Positions 25,069 through 34,257 are shown, counted from the first letter of the stretch. The stretch: 64,000 nt of DNA from Nonomuraea sp. NBC_00507 (GCF_036013525.1 NZ_CP107853.1:7254001-7318000), one strand, 5' to 3'. Made by a program: numbers and translations. Notes: generated from the letters alone by a model not told the origin.

Positions 25069-25364
25069 CGGAGGCGTTCAGAGGGTCCTGGCCTGGGCGA
25101 GGCCATGCTGACCGTAAGGGGGCACCGCTGCGGCGGTATCGGCCGGCGACCCACCGCGGACGCGGTCCACAGCTTGGAGAAGTTCGCGCCGAGACGCGCG
25201 GACGTGGAGGCACGCAAAACAGGTCCTACAACAGAGAAAGGGAAACGGTCGTTGACGCGAGCGACCGCTTCAGACGAGGAGCATCGCCGACATTATCAAC
25301 CAAGCGCTGCGCCGCTGGCGAACAGGCCCGAAGGGCCGCGCCGCCGCGCAGTAGCGTCGTGGCC
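25069..25364. other. Divergent intergenic region, no gene seen
   Basis: About 296 bases between the Rsm22 and hydrolase starts. An A-rich patch around 25215-25250 (AAAACAGG, AGAGAAAGGGAAACGG) followed by GTTGACG is the only promoter-like sequence. Frames through this stretch have no coding bias. No repeat or hairpin of note. Confidence 0.4.
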
Positions 25365-26240
25365 ATGGTGATCGTCGACGGCGCCGAGATCGCGTACGAG
25401 GAGGTCGGCCCGGACACGCCGGCGGGCACGATCGTGCTGCTGCACGCAGGCGTGGCCGACCTGCGCATGTGGGACCACCAGTTCGTGTCGCTGGCACAGC
25501 GCTACCGTGTGATCCGCTATGACCGGAGGGGGTCCGGCCGGTCCGGCGACGCCGAGGGCGAGGTGTGCCACCACGAGGATCTGCTCGCCGTCATGGACGC
25601 GCTGGGGGTCGAGCGGGCGGTGCTGGCCGGCTCGTCCATGGGTGGTGCGTACGCCGTGGAGGCCGCCCTCGCCGCGCCCTCCCGCGTCGCGGGGCTCGCG
25701 CTGATCTGCTCGGGCCTGACCGGTCACCAGTGGCCCGCCGACATGCTGGAGCAGGCCCGCGAGCGGGTCCACAGCTCGGTGCCCAACGACGTCCTGGCCC
25801 GCTACCGCGCGGGCGCCGCCGAGTGGGTCGATCCCGCCCACGTACGCGCCATGGCGGAAGCGCACACGTTGTGGCAGGTCGCGGGCCCAGAGCGAGGCCG
25901 CGACGCGCTGGCCGACGAGGTATGGGAGGCCGCGGTGGAGATGTGCCGGCTGGTGTTCGAACGCTCCTGGACCGGCCCCCGGTCCGCAGAACGGCATCTC
26001 GACCCGCCCGTCGCGGGCCGCCTGCACGAGATCGCCGTGCCCAGCCTGGTGATCAACGGCCTGTCGGACGTGCGCGGCATCCAGGAGGTGTCCGGGCTGC
26101 TGGCGGCGGGCATCCCGGCCGCGCGCCGCCTCGACCTGCCAGAAACCGGGCACCTGCCGCCGCTGGAACGCCCGGCCGAAGTGACGGCGGCGCTGACGAC
26201 GTTTCTTTCAGAGGTCGTCGACCAGCCCGCCCGCGCCTGA
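25365..26240 (+). CDS. Alpha/beta hydrolase
   Basis: 291 residues from ATG 25365. Oxyanion region LLHAGVADLRMWD, conserved YDRRGSGRS, nucleophile elbow GSSMGGAYA (Ser near residue 97), acid in INGLSDVRG and His in PETGHLPPLE. The triad is complete. Family includes haloperoxidase-like and 3-oxoadipate enol-lactonase-like enzymes. Its last 33 bases overlap the convergent P450 gene. No operon partner, so no pathway can be named. A frame extending further upstream is non-coding in character. Confidence 0.9.
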   Translation: MVIVDGAEIAYEEVGPDTPAGTIVLLHAGVADLRMWDHQFVSLAQRYRVIRYDRRGSGRSGDAEGEVCHHEDLLAVMDALGVERAVLAGSSMGGAYAVEAALAAPSRVAGLALICSGLTGHQWPADMLEQARERVHSSVPNDVLARYRAGAAEWVDPAHVRAMAEAHTLWQVAGPERGRDALADEVWEAAVEMCRLVFERSWTGPRSAERHLDPPVAGRLHEIAVPSLVINGLSDVRGIQEVSGLLAAGIPAARRLDLPETGHLPPLERPAEVTAALTTFLSEVVDQPARA

Positions 26241-27422
26241 CGTCTTGCGTACGGGCAGCCGTTCCGGCCGGATGATGATGGCGCCCTCCGTCCACGGCAC
26301 GTCGTCGGCGGGCACGGCGAGCGCGAGCTCGGGGAGCCGCTCGACGAGCATGCCGAGGATCTCCTGCAGCTCCATCCTGGCCAGGTTCGCTCCCAGACAA
26401 TAGTGGGCGCCACGGCCGAACGCCAGGTGACCCGTGTCGCGCCGCGGATCCATGACCCGCGGGTCGGGGAAGACCGACGGGTCGAGGTTGGCGCCGGCGA
26501 AGGAGGCGATCACCCCCTCGCCCTTGCGCACGGTGCCCGACGGAAGCTCGACGTCCTCGGTGGCCACCCGGAGGAGCGGGCTGTCGCCCGGCTGCTCGAG
26601 CCTCAGCAACTCCTCGACCGTGCTCGGGACCAGCTCCGGCGCGGCGACCAGGCGTGCGTATCCGTCGCGCGGGTCGAGCAGCCTGAGCATCGACCTGGCC
26701 AGGACGGATCCGGTCGTCTCGTGCCCGGCGAGGAACAGCCCGAGCGTGTTGCGCACCAGCTCATCCTCGGTCAGCCGGACCTCACCGTCACGGGCGTGGA
26801 TCATCGTGGCGAGCAGGCCGTTGCCGGGGTTGTCGCGATGGGCGGCGATGAGCTCGGCGATGTAGGCGTAGAACTCCATCGCCGCGGTGACCTTCTCCTC
26901 CTCCGTCAGGCGGGAGGTGGACAACATCGCATCCGACCAGGCGCGCACCGGCACGGCGTCGATCTCCGGCACACCCATCACGTCGCACATGATCTGCACG
27001 GGCAGCGGAAAGGCGAAGTCGTGCAGGAGGTCGAACTCGTCGGGCAGCGCGTCGAGGAGCTCGGCGGCCAGCGCACGCAGCCTCGGCCGCCAGCCGTTGA
27101 CCTGGCGCGGCGTGAACACCCCGGACAGCAGCCTGCGCAGCCGCGTGTGATCGGGCGGATCCATGCTGGTGAGGGATCCTGGTGCCTCGGCGAGGGAGAA
27201 CCCGGCGAACATCCGGGGTGAGCCGGGACGGCTGAGGTCCCGGCTGAAGCGCGGGTCGCTCATGACGGCGGCCGCGTCCCGGTAAGTCGTGGTCAGGTAC
27301 GCGGTGTCGCCGCTGGGCAGCCGGACCTTGCCCAGCGGGGCCTCCTCCCGCCGTTTCGCGTACGTCTCCGCCGGGACGCCTCGTGGACCGGGCATGAACG
27401 GGTATTGCTCAAGTTCGGCCAT
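26208..27422 (-). CDS. Cytochrome P450 (class I, soluble, CYP107-like)
   Basis: 404 residues from ATG 27422. Haem-binding loop FGRGAHYCLG, I-helix LFLAGHETTGS with normal acid-alcohol pair, K-helix EELLR. It begins ELEQYPFMPGPRGVP, typical of bacterial antibiotic- and xenobiotic-modifying P450s. A GTATACC lies about nine bases before the ATG with no clear ribosome binding site, so the mRNA may be nearly leaderless; a GTG six codons upstream is the alternative start. It lies 55 bases downstream of the MarR gene and is co-oriented, so MarR may co-regulate it. It needs ferredoxin and reductase from elsewhere. Substrate unknown. Confidence 0.9.
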   Translation of the reverse strand: MAELEQYPFMPGPRGVPAETYAKRREEAPLGKVRLPSGDTAYLTTTYRDAAAVMSDPRFSRDLSRPGSPRMFAGFSLAEAPGSLTSMDPPDHTRLRRLLSGVFTPRQVNGWRPRLRALAAELLDALPDEFDLLHDFAFPLPVQIMCDVMGVPEIDAVPVRAWSDAMLSTSRLTEEEKVTAAMEFYAYIAELIAAHRDNPGNGLLATMIHARDGEVRLTEDELVRNTLGLFLAGHETTGSVLARSMLRLLDPRDGYARLVAAPELVPSTVEELLRLEQPGDSPLLRVATEDVELPSGTVRKGEGVIASFAGANLDPSVFPDPRVMDPRRDTGHLAFGRGAHYCLGANLARMELQEILGMLVERLPELALAVPADDVPWTEGAIIIRPERLPVRKTSGAGGLVDDL

Positions 27423-27477
27423 GATTCGGACGGTATACACCGATGAGAGAGACCGATAGACCTACGAAGCCGGCCCG

Positions 27478-27942
27478 TCAGCTCTCGGGGGCGGTCCAGG
27501 CGCGGCCGGTCTGGGCGGTGTGCTCGGCGAGGATCCCGCCGATGGCCGACGTCAGCAGGTGCCGGTGCTCCTGCGGCAGTTTCCCCGCCAGCGCCTCCAG
27601 CCGCTCGCTCATCGCCTCGTGCGCCAGCGCCCCAAGCCGTTCCCCTTCCGGGGTCAGCACGATCCGGCAGGCCCGGCGATCCTTCGAGTCGCGGGCGCGG
27701 GCCACCAGGCCGCGTTTCCCCGCCCGGTCCACCAATCCCGTCAGGCTGGACTTCTCCAGGTGCAGGGACCGGGACAGGTCTGTCATCCCGACGGGCCCGT
27801 CGATGAGCAGGCAGAGCAGCTGGGCCTGCTGCGGGGTCAGGTCGTGCTCCCTGGCGACCTCGTCGAACACCTGCTGCACCAGGTGCGACAGGCGGACGAG
27901 CGCCTCGGTGAACCGCAGGAGCGGCTCCTTCGTGGTGACCAC
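27478..27942 (-). CDS. MarR-family transcriptional regulator
   Basis: 154 residues from GTG 27942 (VTTKEPLLRF); a TTG at 27999 would translate through the operator and is disfavoured. Winged HTH: GMTDLSRSLHLEKSSLTGLVDRAGKRGLVAR, then wing DSKDRRACRIVLTPEG. Divergent from the luciferase-hemerythrin fusion gene, with two operator-like palindromes between them, and upstream of a P450 gene on its own strand. It most likely represses both directions and responds to a small phenolic or oxidative ligand, as many MarR proteins do. Ligand is not predictable. Confidence 0.88.
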   Translation of the reverse strand: MVTTKEPLLRFTEALVRLSHLVQQVFDEVAREHDLTPQQAQLLCLLIDGPVGMTDLSRSLHLEKSSLTGLVDRAGKRGLVARARDSKDRRACRIVLTPEGERLGALAHEAMSERLEALAGKLPQEHRHLLTSAIGGILAEHTAQTGRAWTAPES

Positions 27943-27963
27943 GCCACCGAGTCTAGTTGACAC

Positions 27964-28015
27964 TAGTTGGTAGTACGAACTATTTTTCTCGCGTAACAAC
28001 TATTCGTATTACCAA
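27964..28015. promoter_or_regulatory. Two inverted MarR-type operators
   Basis: Site 1 (27964-27982) is a 19-bp palindrome centred on 27973, TAGTTGGTA-G-TACGAACTA, with one mismatched pair. Site 2 (28003-28015), TTCGTATTACCAA, centred on 28009, is almost the exact reverse complement of the site 1 core (12 of 13 bases). Centres are 36 bp apart. They fill the gap between the divergent MarR and luciferase-hemerythrin genes and include the AT-rich promoter sequences. Confidence 0.75.
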
Positions 28016-28046
28016 CTAATGCGCGGCCCGCCGCAAGGAGCCCCTT

Positions 28047-29591
28047 ATGCCCGACTACGGCCACGACCTGCTCTTCAGCGCCAACATCGTGCCGTACGCG
28101 CAGGACCCCGGCACCGTCGTAGCCCTCGCCCAGCTCGCCGAACGCGCCGGGCTGGACCTCGTCACCTTCCAGGACCACCCGTACCAGCCGGCGCTCCTGG
28201 ACACTTGGACGCTGCTCGGCTACGTGGCCGCCGCCACCGAGACGATCAGGCTGGCGGGCAACGTGCACCCGCTGCCCTTGCGGCCGCCCGCCATGCTCGC
28301 CCAGGCCGCCGCGAGCCTGGACCTTCTCAGCGGCGGCCGGTTCGAGCTCGGTCTCGGGACGGGCGGCTACTGGGACGCCATCGCCGCCATGGGCGCCCCG
28401 CGCCTGACCCCCGGCGACGCCGTGGCCGCGCTCGAGGAAGGCATCCAGATCATTCGCGCCGCATGGGATACCGACGCGCCCGGCGGAATCCACTTCCACG
28501 GCGTTCACCACCGGGTGGAGGGCACGCCGCGCGGGCCGCGTCCGGCCCACGACATCGGCATCTGGCTCGGCGCGTACAAGCCCCGGATGCTCCGCCTCAC
28601 CGGACGGCTCGCCGACGGCTGGCTTCCCTCTCTCCCGCACCTCCGGACCACCGCCAAGATCGCCGAGGGGAACGCCGTCATCGACGAGGCGGCCGCTGAG
28701 GCCGGCCGCGCGCCGGGCGACATCCGCCGCCTGCTCAACCTCGGTGAGGAGCTGCCACCCGCCCAGCTCGCCGAGCTCGCGCTGGAGCACGGAATCAGCG
28801 TCTTCACCCTCATGGCCGGCGATCCGCCTCAGATCCAGCGTTTCGCGGCGGAGACGGCGCCGGCCGTACGCGAGCTCGTCGCCGCCGCACGCCGCACCGC
28901 CCGAACCGCAACCATGGAGGGGAGCCCCGGGGGACGCGCGCCACGAGCGGCCCAGCCCAGTGCCTCACCGCAGACGCCGCCGGAGGCCGAGCCGTCGCTG
29001 GGGTTCACCCCGACCCCGGACGATGGCGTGCGCCTGAGCGACGTCCGCGTCTGGGACGAGAGCACCCGGCCCACCGCGCCGCGCCCCGACTCCGCCAGGC
29101 GCTACACCCCCCGGGAGCAGGCCAACGGCCGGCACCTCATCGACGTGCACGACCACCTGCGCGCCGAGCTCGCCCAGTTGCGCGACCTGATCGGCCAGGT
29201 CGCCGCGGGAACGCTCGACGCGGACGCCGCCCGCTCGCACATCAACACCATGACCATGCGCCAGAACAACTGGACGCTCGGCGCCTACTGCGAGTCCTAC
29301 TGCCGGCTCCTCACCATGCACCATTCCGCCGAGGACGCGGCCGTGTTCCCCCACCTGCGCCGCGTCGAGCCCGCACTCGCGCCGGTGCTCGACCGGCTCA
29401 AGGAGGAGCACCAGGCCATCCACAAGATCCTCGAACGGATCGACCGGGCGCTGGTGGCGTTCGTCGGGGACCCGGCCGGCCGCCTGGGCGAGCTGCGTGC
29501 GGTCGTGGACCTGCTCACGGACAGCCTGCTGTCGCATCTGTCCTACGAAGAGCGCGAGCTCGTCGAGCCCCTGGCCAGGCACGGCATCTGA
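28047..29591 (+). CDS. Luciferase-like (F420-type) oxidoreductase fused to a hemerythrin domain
   Basis: 514 residues with AAGGAG before the ATG. Residues 1-285: bacterial-luciferase-like TIM barrel (LAQLAERAGLDLVTFQDHPYQP, ATETIRLAGNVHPL, LDLLSGGRFELGLGTG, ADGWLPSLPH), the LLM class usually dependent on F420 or FMN. A Pro/Ala-rich linker spans roughly 290-350. The C-terminal part is a hemerythrin HHE bundle with metal ligands in HDHLRAE, MHHSAEDAAVFPH, EEHQAIHKI and HLSYEERELVEPL. A di-iron O2- or redox-sensing domain on a hydride-transfer enzyme is inferred. Controlled divergently by the MarR protein. Confidence 0.9.
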   Translation: MPDYGHDLLFSANIVPYAQDPGTVVALAQLAERAGLDLVTFQDHPYQPALLDTWTLLGYVAAATETIRLAGNVHPLPLRPPAMLAQAAASLDLLSGGRFELGLGTGGYWDAIAAMGAPRLTPGDAVAALEEGIQIIRAAWDTDAPGGIHFHGVHHRVEGTPRGPRPAHDIGIWLGAYKPRMLRLTGRLADGWLPSLPHLRTTAKIAEGNAVIDEAAAEAGRAPGDIRRLLNLGEELPPAQLAELALEHGISVFTLMAGDPPQIQRFAAETAPAVRELVAAARRTARTATMEGSPGGRAPRAAQPSASPQTPPEAEPSLGFTPTPDDGVRLSDVRVWDESTRPTAPRPDSARRYTPREQANGRHLIDVHDHLRAELAQLRDLIGQVAAGTLDADAARSHINTMTMRQNNWTLGAYCESYCRLLTMHHSAEDAAVFPHLRRVEPALAPVLDRLKEEHQAIHKILERIDRALVAFVGDPAGRLGELRAVVDLLTDSLLSHLSYEERELVEPLARHGI

Positions 29592-29684
29592 TGTTCACCC
29601 CCGCGGCCGCCCGCGAGGGCCGGAGCGCACGCCACTGATACGCTTTATGCCGTAAGGAGTTCTGTCCGCAAGGAGAGTCCCGCG

Positions 29685-30464
29685 TTGGTCGTGTACGCCG
29701 GTCAGGGTGACGCGCACCGTTCGATGGCGCTGCTGTGGCGCACGGAGGAGCGGGACGAGGCCCGGCCGGGGCCCAAGCCGGGGCTCAGCGTGGACCTGAT
29801 CGTCGAGGCCGCCATCGCGGTGGCCGACGGCGAGGGCATGACGGCGCTGTCCATGCGCAAGGTCGGCGAGCGGCTCGGCCGCACCGGGATGGCGCTCTAC
29901 ACGTACGTGCCGAGCAAGCGCGAGCTGGTCGATCTCATGTACGACCGGGCCATGGCCGAGCTGCCGGTCGAGTACGACCTCGGCGGGGGCTGGCGCCCGG
30001 CGGTCACCGCGTGGGCCGAGCACATGTGGGCCTTCTTCCTGCGTCACCCGTGGATGGCGCAGGTGTCGCAGGCGCGGCCCGTGCTGGGGCCGAACGAGTT
30101 CGCGGCGCTGGAGACCCTGGTCGGCATCCTGCGCCTGACCGGCCTGCCGCCCGCCAGGCTGCGTGGCGTGGTGGCGCTGCTGTTCGACTTCGTGCGCGGG
30201 GCGGCCAGGACGGTCGCCGAGTCACGCCAGGCCCCGTCGGAGACCGGGGTGTCGGACGAGGAATGGTGGAAGGCGCGCTCGGCCCTGCTGGAGGAGGTGG
30301 CCCCCGGGTTCGCTGCGCGCTACCCGCTGGTGAGCTGGGTGGAGTCCGAGGACGACACGCCCGGCGAGGGCGAGCCGTGGCTGCGGCACCGGGCCCGGCA
30401 GACGTTCACGGTGGGCTTGGCCGTGCTGCTCGACGGCGTCGAAACGGCCGCTGCCGGCCCTTGA
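29685..30464 (+). CDS. TetR-family regulator with TetR_C-type ligand domain
   Basis: 259 residues from a TTG start nine bases after AGGAG; GTG 29691 is an alternative. The DNA-binding domain is unusually late, after 35 residues: VDLIVEAAIAVADGEGMTALSMRKVGERLGRTGMALYTYVPSKRELVDLMYD. The remaining part matches the TetR_C domain seen in tetracycline-type regulators (AHMWAFFLRHPWMAQV, VALLFDFVRGAA). The next gene on this strand is an isoprenyl transferase 42 bases away, an unlikely efflux partner, so the target is probably elsewhere. Ligand unknown. Confidence 0.87.
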   Translation: MVVYAGQGDAHRSMALLWRTEERDEARPGPKPGLSVDLIVEAAIAVADGEGMTALSMRKVGERLGRTGMALYTYVPSKRELVDLMYDRAMAELPVEYDLGGGWRPAVTAWAEHMWAFFLRHPWMAQVSQARPVLGPNEFAALETLVGILRLTGLPPARLRGVVALLFDFVRGAARTVAESRQAPSETGVSDEEWWKARSALLEEVAPGFAARYPLVSWVESEDDTPGEGEPWLRHRARQTFTVGLAVLLDGVETAAAGP

Positions 30465-30506
30465 GGAAACGGTTTCGCCGCCCGCTGGGCGCGCCATCCT
30501 AATAGG

Positions 30507-31283
30507 GTGCACATCACTGATCTTCCCCACGCCCTGTACGCCCGCCGCCTGCGCCGCCAGGTCATGTCGGGCCCGCTGCCGCAGCACGTCGGCCTGATCA
30601 TCGACGGCAACCGGCGCTGGGCCAGGCAGAGGGGACTGGCCAACCCGAGCATCGGCCACAAGTACGGCGCCGACCACATCGAGCACGTGATGACCTGGTG
30701 CGAAGGACTCGGCATCCGGCACCTGACGATATTCCTGTGCTCGACGGAGAACCTGCAGCGGCGCGGCGACGAGGAGGTCGCGTTCCTGCTGCGGGTGATC
30801 GAGCAGATGGTCGCCGACCGGCTCGACCGGCCGGACGCCCGCTGGCGCGTGCACGTCGCCGGCCTGCTCGACATGCTGCCCGACACCACCGCCCGCGCGC
30901 TCAAGAGCGCCGTCGAGGCGACCCGCACCTGCGCCACCGGCTTCCACCTCACGCTGGCCATCGGGTACGGCGGCCGCCAGGAGGTCATCGACGCCCTGCG
31001 CGAGCTGCTGTACGAGCGGGCCGAGGCCGGGCAGTCCATGCTGGACCTGGCCGCCACGCTGACCGCGGACGACATCGCCAAGCACCTCTACACGGCCGGG
31101 CAGCCCGACCCGGACCTGGTGATCCGCACCAGCGGTGAGCAACGCATGTCCAACTTCCTGCTCTGGCAGTCGGCCTACTCGGAGCTGTACTTCTGCGAGG
31201 CCTACTGGCCGGCCTTCCGTGAGATCGACTTCCTGCGGGCGCTACGCAGCTTCGCGGCCCGGCAGCGCCGCTTCGGCGGGTGA
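30507..31283 (+). CDS. Cis-isoprenyl diphosphate synthase (UppS / Z-farnesyl diphosphate synthase family)
   Basis: 258-residue cytoplasmic prenyltransferase that condenses isopentenyl diphosphate units in cis. Motifs: HVGLIIDGNRRWAR with catalytic Asp, SIGHKYGADHIEHV, FLCSTENLQR, LTLAIGYGGRQE, DPDLVIRTSGEQRMSNFLLWQSAYSELYF. The length and lack of insertions fit the single-domain family; chain length (C15 or C50/C55) cannot be told. It begins at GTG 30507 with no obvious ribosome binding site and an AT-rich CATCCTAATAGG directly upstream, so a leaderless transcript is possible. Confidence 0.92.
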   Translation: MHITDLPHALYARRLRRQVMSGPLPQHVGLIIDGNRRWARQRGLANPSIGHKYGADHIEHVMTWCEGLGIRHLTIFLCSTENLQRRGDEEVAFLLRVIEQMVADRLDRPDARWRVHVAGLLDMLPDTTARALKSAVEATRTCATGFHLTLAIGYGGRQEVIDALRELLYERAEAGQSMLDLAATLTADDIAKHLYTAGQPDPDLVIRTSGEQRMSNFLLWQSAYSELYFCEAYWPAFREIDFLRALRSFAARQRRFGG

Positions 31284-31327
31284 CGGCGTACCCTTGATGT
31301 GCCGCCACCTGCTGAGGAGTCAACACG

Positions 31328-32227
31328 TTGCCCGGAACGAACCCGCGTGAGCTCGGCCTGCTGGCCGACTGCGCCAACTGCTTCGGGCTGTGCTGCGTGG
31401 CGCTGCCGTTCTCGGCCTCGGCCGACTTCGCCGCCGACAAGGCCGCCGGCGACCCCTGCCATAACCTGCGCGAGGACTTCACCTGCGCCATCCACGCGCA
31501 GCTGCGGCAGCGCGGCTATCCAGGCTGCACCGTCTACGACTGCTTCGGAGCCGGGCAGAAGGTCTCGCAGGTCACGTTCGCGGGCACGAGCTGGCGGCAG
31601 GCGCCGGAGACCGCTGGGCAGATGTTCGCGGTGTTCCCGGTCGTGCGGCAGCTGCACGAGCTGTTGTGGTATGTGGCGGAGGCGTTGACGCTGGAGGCCG
31701 CCGGGCCGATCCACGCCGAGCTGCGCAAGGCACTCGACGAGACCGAGTCGCTCACCCGCGAGAGCGTCGACGCGCTCAAGAAGCTCGATCTGGTGGCGCA
31801 CCGGGCCGGGGTCAACACGTTGCTGCTGCGGGTGAGCGAGCTCGTCAGGGCGGGCTCCCGGGGGAAGGACCGCAGGGGCGCCGACCTGATCGGAGCCCGG
31901 CTCAGGGGCGCCGACCTGCGCGGGGCCGACCTGCGCGGCGCCTACCTGATCGCGGCCGATCTGCGCGGCGCGGACCTGCGGCAGGCCGACCTGATCGGGG
32001 CGGATCTGCGGGGCGCGGACCTGGCGGGCGCCGACCTCACCGGCAGCATCTTCCTCACCCAGGCCCAGCTCAACGCGGCCAAGGGCGACGCCGCCACCCG
32101 CCTTCCCCCGGCGCTCACCCGCCCCTCGCACTGGCCCGACACACGCGGCGAGCCGAGACCGCAACCCCGCCCCGGACGCGGGCGGGGCGCGCGGCGCGGG
32201 ACCGGAGGCCGCGCCCGCCGCCGCTGA
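31328..32227 (+). CDS. Pentapeptide-repeat protein with N-terminal CxxC...CC metal-cluster-like region
   Basis: 299 residues from TTG 31328, eight bases after GAGGAG. The N-terminus has CANCFGLCCVALPF and further cysteines (DPCHNL, FTCAIH, GCTVYDCFG), nine in the first 80 residues, like YkgJ-type zinc/iron-cluster regions. A helical stretch follows (about 95-175), then a right-handed beta-helix of A(D/N)LxX repeats (GADLIGARLRGADLRGADLRG and on, about 11 repeats) and a basic Arg-rich tail. Pentapeptide repeats can mimic DNA and bind gyrase or act as scaffolds. Function unknown; the domain pairing is unusual. Confidence 0.85.
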   Translation: MPGTNPRELGLLADCANCFGLCCVALPFSASADFAADKAAGDPCHNLREDFTCAIHAQLRQRGYPGCTVYDCFGAGQKVSQVTFAGTSWRQAPETAGQMFAVFPVVRQLHELLWYVAEALTLEAAGPIHAELRKALDETESLTRESVDALKKLDLVAHRAGVNTLLLRVSELVRAGSRGKDRRGADLIGARLRGADLRGADLRGAYLIAADLRGADLRQADLIGADLRGADLAGADLTGSIFLTQAQLNAAKGDAATRLPPALTRPSHWPDTRGEPRPQPRPGRGRGARRGTGGRARRR

Positions 32228-34178
32228 TCAGAGGTGTCTGCGGAGGAAGCCGAGCTGGTGCAGGAGCAGGCCCTCGAAGACGCCGGGGTCGGACGTGGGC
32301 GAATGCGCGACACCGGTCAGCGGCAGCAGCTCGTGCGGCCGGCCGGCCGCGAGCAGCGCGGCGGACAGCCGCAGGGAGCCGGCCGCGAACACGTTGTCGT
32401 CGGCCAGGCCGTGGATCAGCAGCAGCGGCCGGGTCAGCCGGTGGGCCGGCGCAGCACCGCCATGACGGCCAGCGTGCCCGAGTAGGACCAGCCGCGGATG
32501 GCGACCCTGCTCAGGTCCAGGCCGGGGTGGCGGGCGGCGGCCGCGTGCAGGGCGGCCACCTGGTCGTCCAGGGGCGGGCCGAAGATGTCGCCGTGGACCT
32601 CGCGTTCCCAGGACGGGCCGCGTCCCGGGGTGCCGCTGCCGTCGGTGATCAGCACGGCGAAGCCCTGCTCGGCGAACCACTGGGAGACGAACGTCATGGG
32701 CGCCTGGTCGGCGGTGACCCGCTGCAGGGCCGGGCCGGCGTACGGGTCCACCAGCACGGGCAGCTTGGGGTCGCCAGGCCGGTGCCAGGAGGGGAGCAGC
32801 AGGTGGCTGCGGAGCTCGCGTTCGGTGGTGGTGAGGGCGGTGACGCGCAGGGTCAGCACCGGCCGCTCGGCGAGCGAGGCGATCGTGACGGCGGGCCGGC
32901 CGGTGCGCAGGGCTCTGGTCGTGGCGCCGGGGCGGGTGGGGGTGCGGGCGACGTGCACCAGCGTGCCGGCCCGCCACACACCGGCGTGCACGCCCGGCTC
33001 CACGCTCAGCCGCCGCAGCCCGGCCACACCCGCATCGTCCGGCCCCGCATCGTCCGGCCCGGTGTGGGGCCGGATCGCGCCTGATCCCACGCCCTCTGGC
33101 TCACCTTCGAAGGGCCGCTCGCCTGCGGTGCCCGGCTGGTAGAGCCACAGGTGGATCTCCGCCGGGTCGGTGGAGGCGGTGAACAGGATGGCGTCGCCGC
33201 TCACGCTGAGGACTTCGCGCAGCTGCAGTCCGGGCGGGGTGATCGGGACACCGTCGAGGGTGAGCCGCCGGGTGTCGTCCACGTCGGCGTGCGCCACGAG
33301 CGCGCCCGCCGCCGTACGCGCCGGCGTGCCGCCGACCAGCTGCACCCAGTGCGCGTCGCGCTGCTCGGCCAGCAGCACGGTACGCCCGGTGTCCGGGTCG
33401 GCGGCGAGCGTGCGCACGGTCCGCTGATCGCGGCTCTGCACCGCCAGGTAAGGGCCGTGCGCGTCCCAGCCAGCGGCCGTCACGTACTCGAAGGCCGTCC
33501 GGTCCCACCGGACCTCGGCACGCGTGCCGTCCAACCCGGCGATCCACAAGGTGACCTCGGCGTTGGCGGTGCCGGCCGCCGGGTATCGGACGGCACGCGG
33601 CGGCCGGGCCGGGTGCGACGGGTCGGCCACGTGCCACAGCGCCACGGCGCTCTCGTCCACCCTGGCCGCCAGCAGCCGGGCACCGTCCGGCGACCACCAG
33701 TGTCCGCGCGTGCGTCCCATGGACGCGGCCGCCGCATACTCCGCGACGCCGTACCGGACCGCGGGCCCGTCCGGTTCGGCGATCGCGCGGTCCTCGGGCC
33801 TGGCCGGTTCGGCGATCGCGCGGTCCTCGGCGCGGTCGAGCTCGATCACGCGCAGTGTGCCGCCAGCGCGAACGCCGCCACCCCTGCCGCCTCGTCGGTG
33901 GTGTACGTGGCGATCCCGCCCGCCGCCTTCCCGCCCAGCAGCTCCACCGGGTCGGCGAGCAGGCGCTCGGCCCCCGAGTCCAGGTCCAGCGCCCACAGAC
34001 AGGCGGCGGGGTCGTCGCCGCCCCGGCTGCGGAGGAACACCACCGACGCTCCGTCCGCCGAGACGGTGAACGCGGACGGAGCGCCCAGACTGAACCGCCG
34101 CGTCCGGGCGAACTGCCGGGGCAGGTCGTCCGCTCCCACCGACCGCGGGGCCGGGCCGTTTCCTGGCATGCCGATCAT
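32228..34178 (-). pseudogene. Prolyl oligopeptidase (DPP4/S9B-like), broken by two internal deletions with frameshifts
   Basis: Three frames are needed. Frame A from ATG 34178 gives the N-terminal propeller start (RRFSLGAPSAFTVSADGASV) and stops soon after 33858. Frame B continues from about 33864 (GGTLRVIELDR) through the propeller to IRGWSYSGTLAVMAVLRRP, including the nucleophile Ser, and stops near 32435. Frame C resumes from 32447 (HRLTRPLLLIHGLADDN) with the catalytic Asp and then TGVAHS with the His, ending at 32228. At both joins a conserved segment of relatives is missing. The triad is thus split between frames. Two in-frame DNA repeats (periods 33 and 15) also lie in the gene. Assembly collapse is possible. 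Confidence 0.75.
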
Positions 34179-34215
34179 GCGTGTGTCCTCTCTTCAGGAT
34201 CGATCAGAAGCCAAA

Positions 34216-34244
34216 GAAGGCGTACGCCAGAGGCGCACGCCTTC
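34216..34244 (-). terminator. Strong hairpin upstream of the broken oligopeptidase
   Basis: A 13-bp stem (GAAGGCGTACGCC with GGCGCACGCCTTC, one G-T pair) and a three-base loop; on the minus strand it is followed by TTTGGCTTCT. It ends 37 bases before the oligopeptidase ATG and begins 13 bases after the stop of a 35-codon ORF, so it can serve as a terminator for that ORF or as an attenuator for the peptidase. Confidence 0.6.
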
Positions 34245-34257
34245 ACGTGGTGATGGG

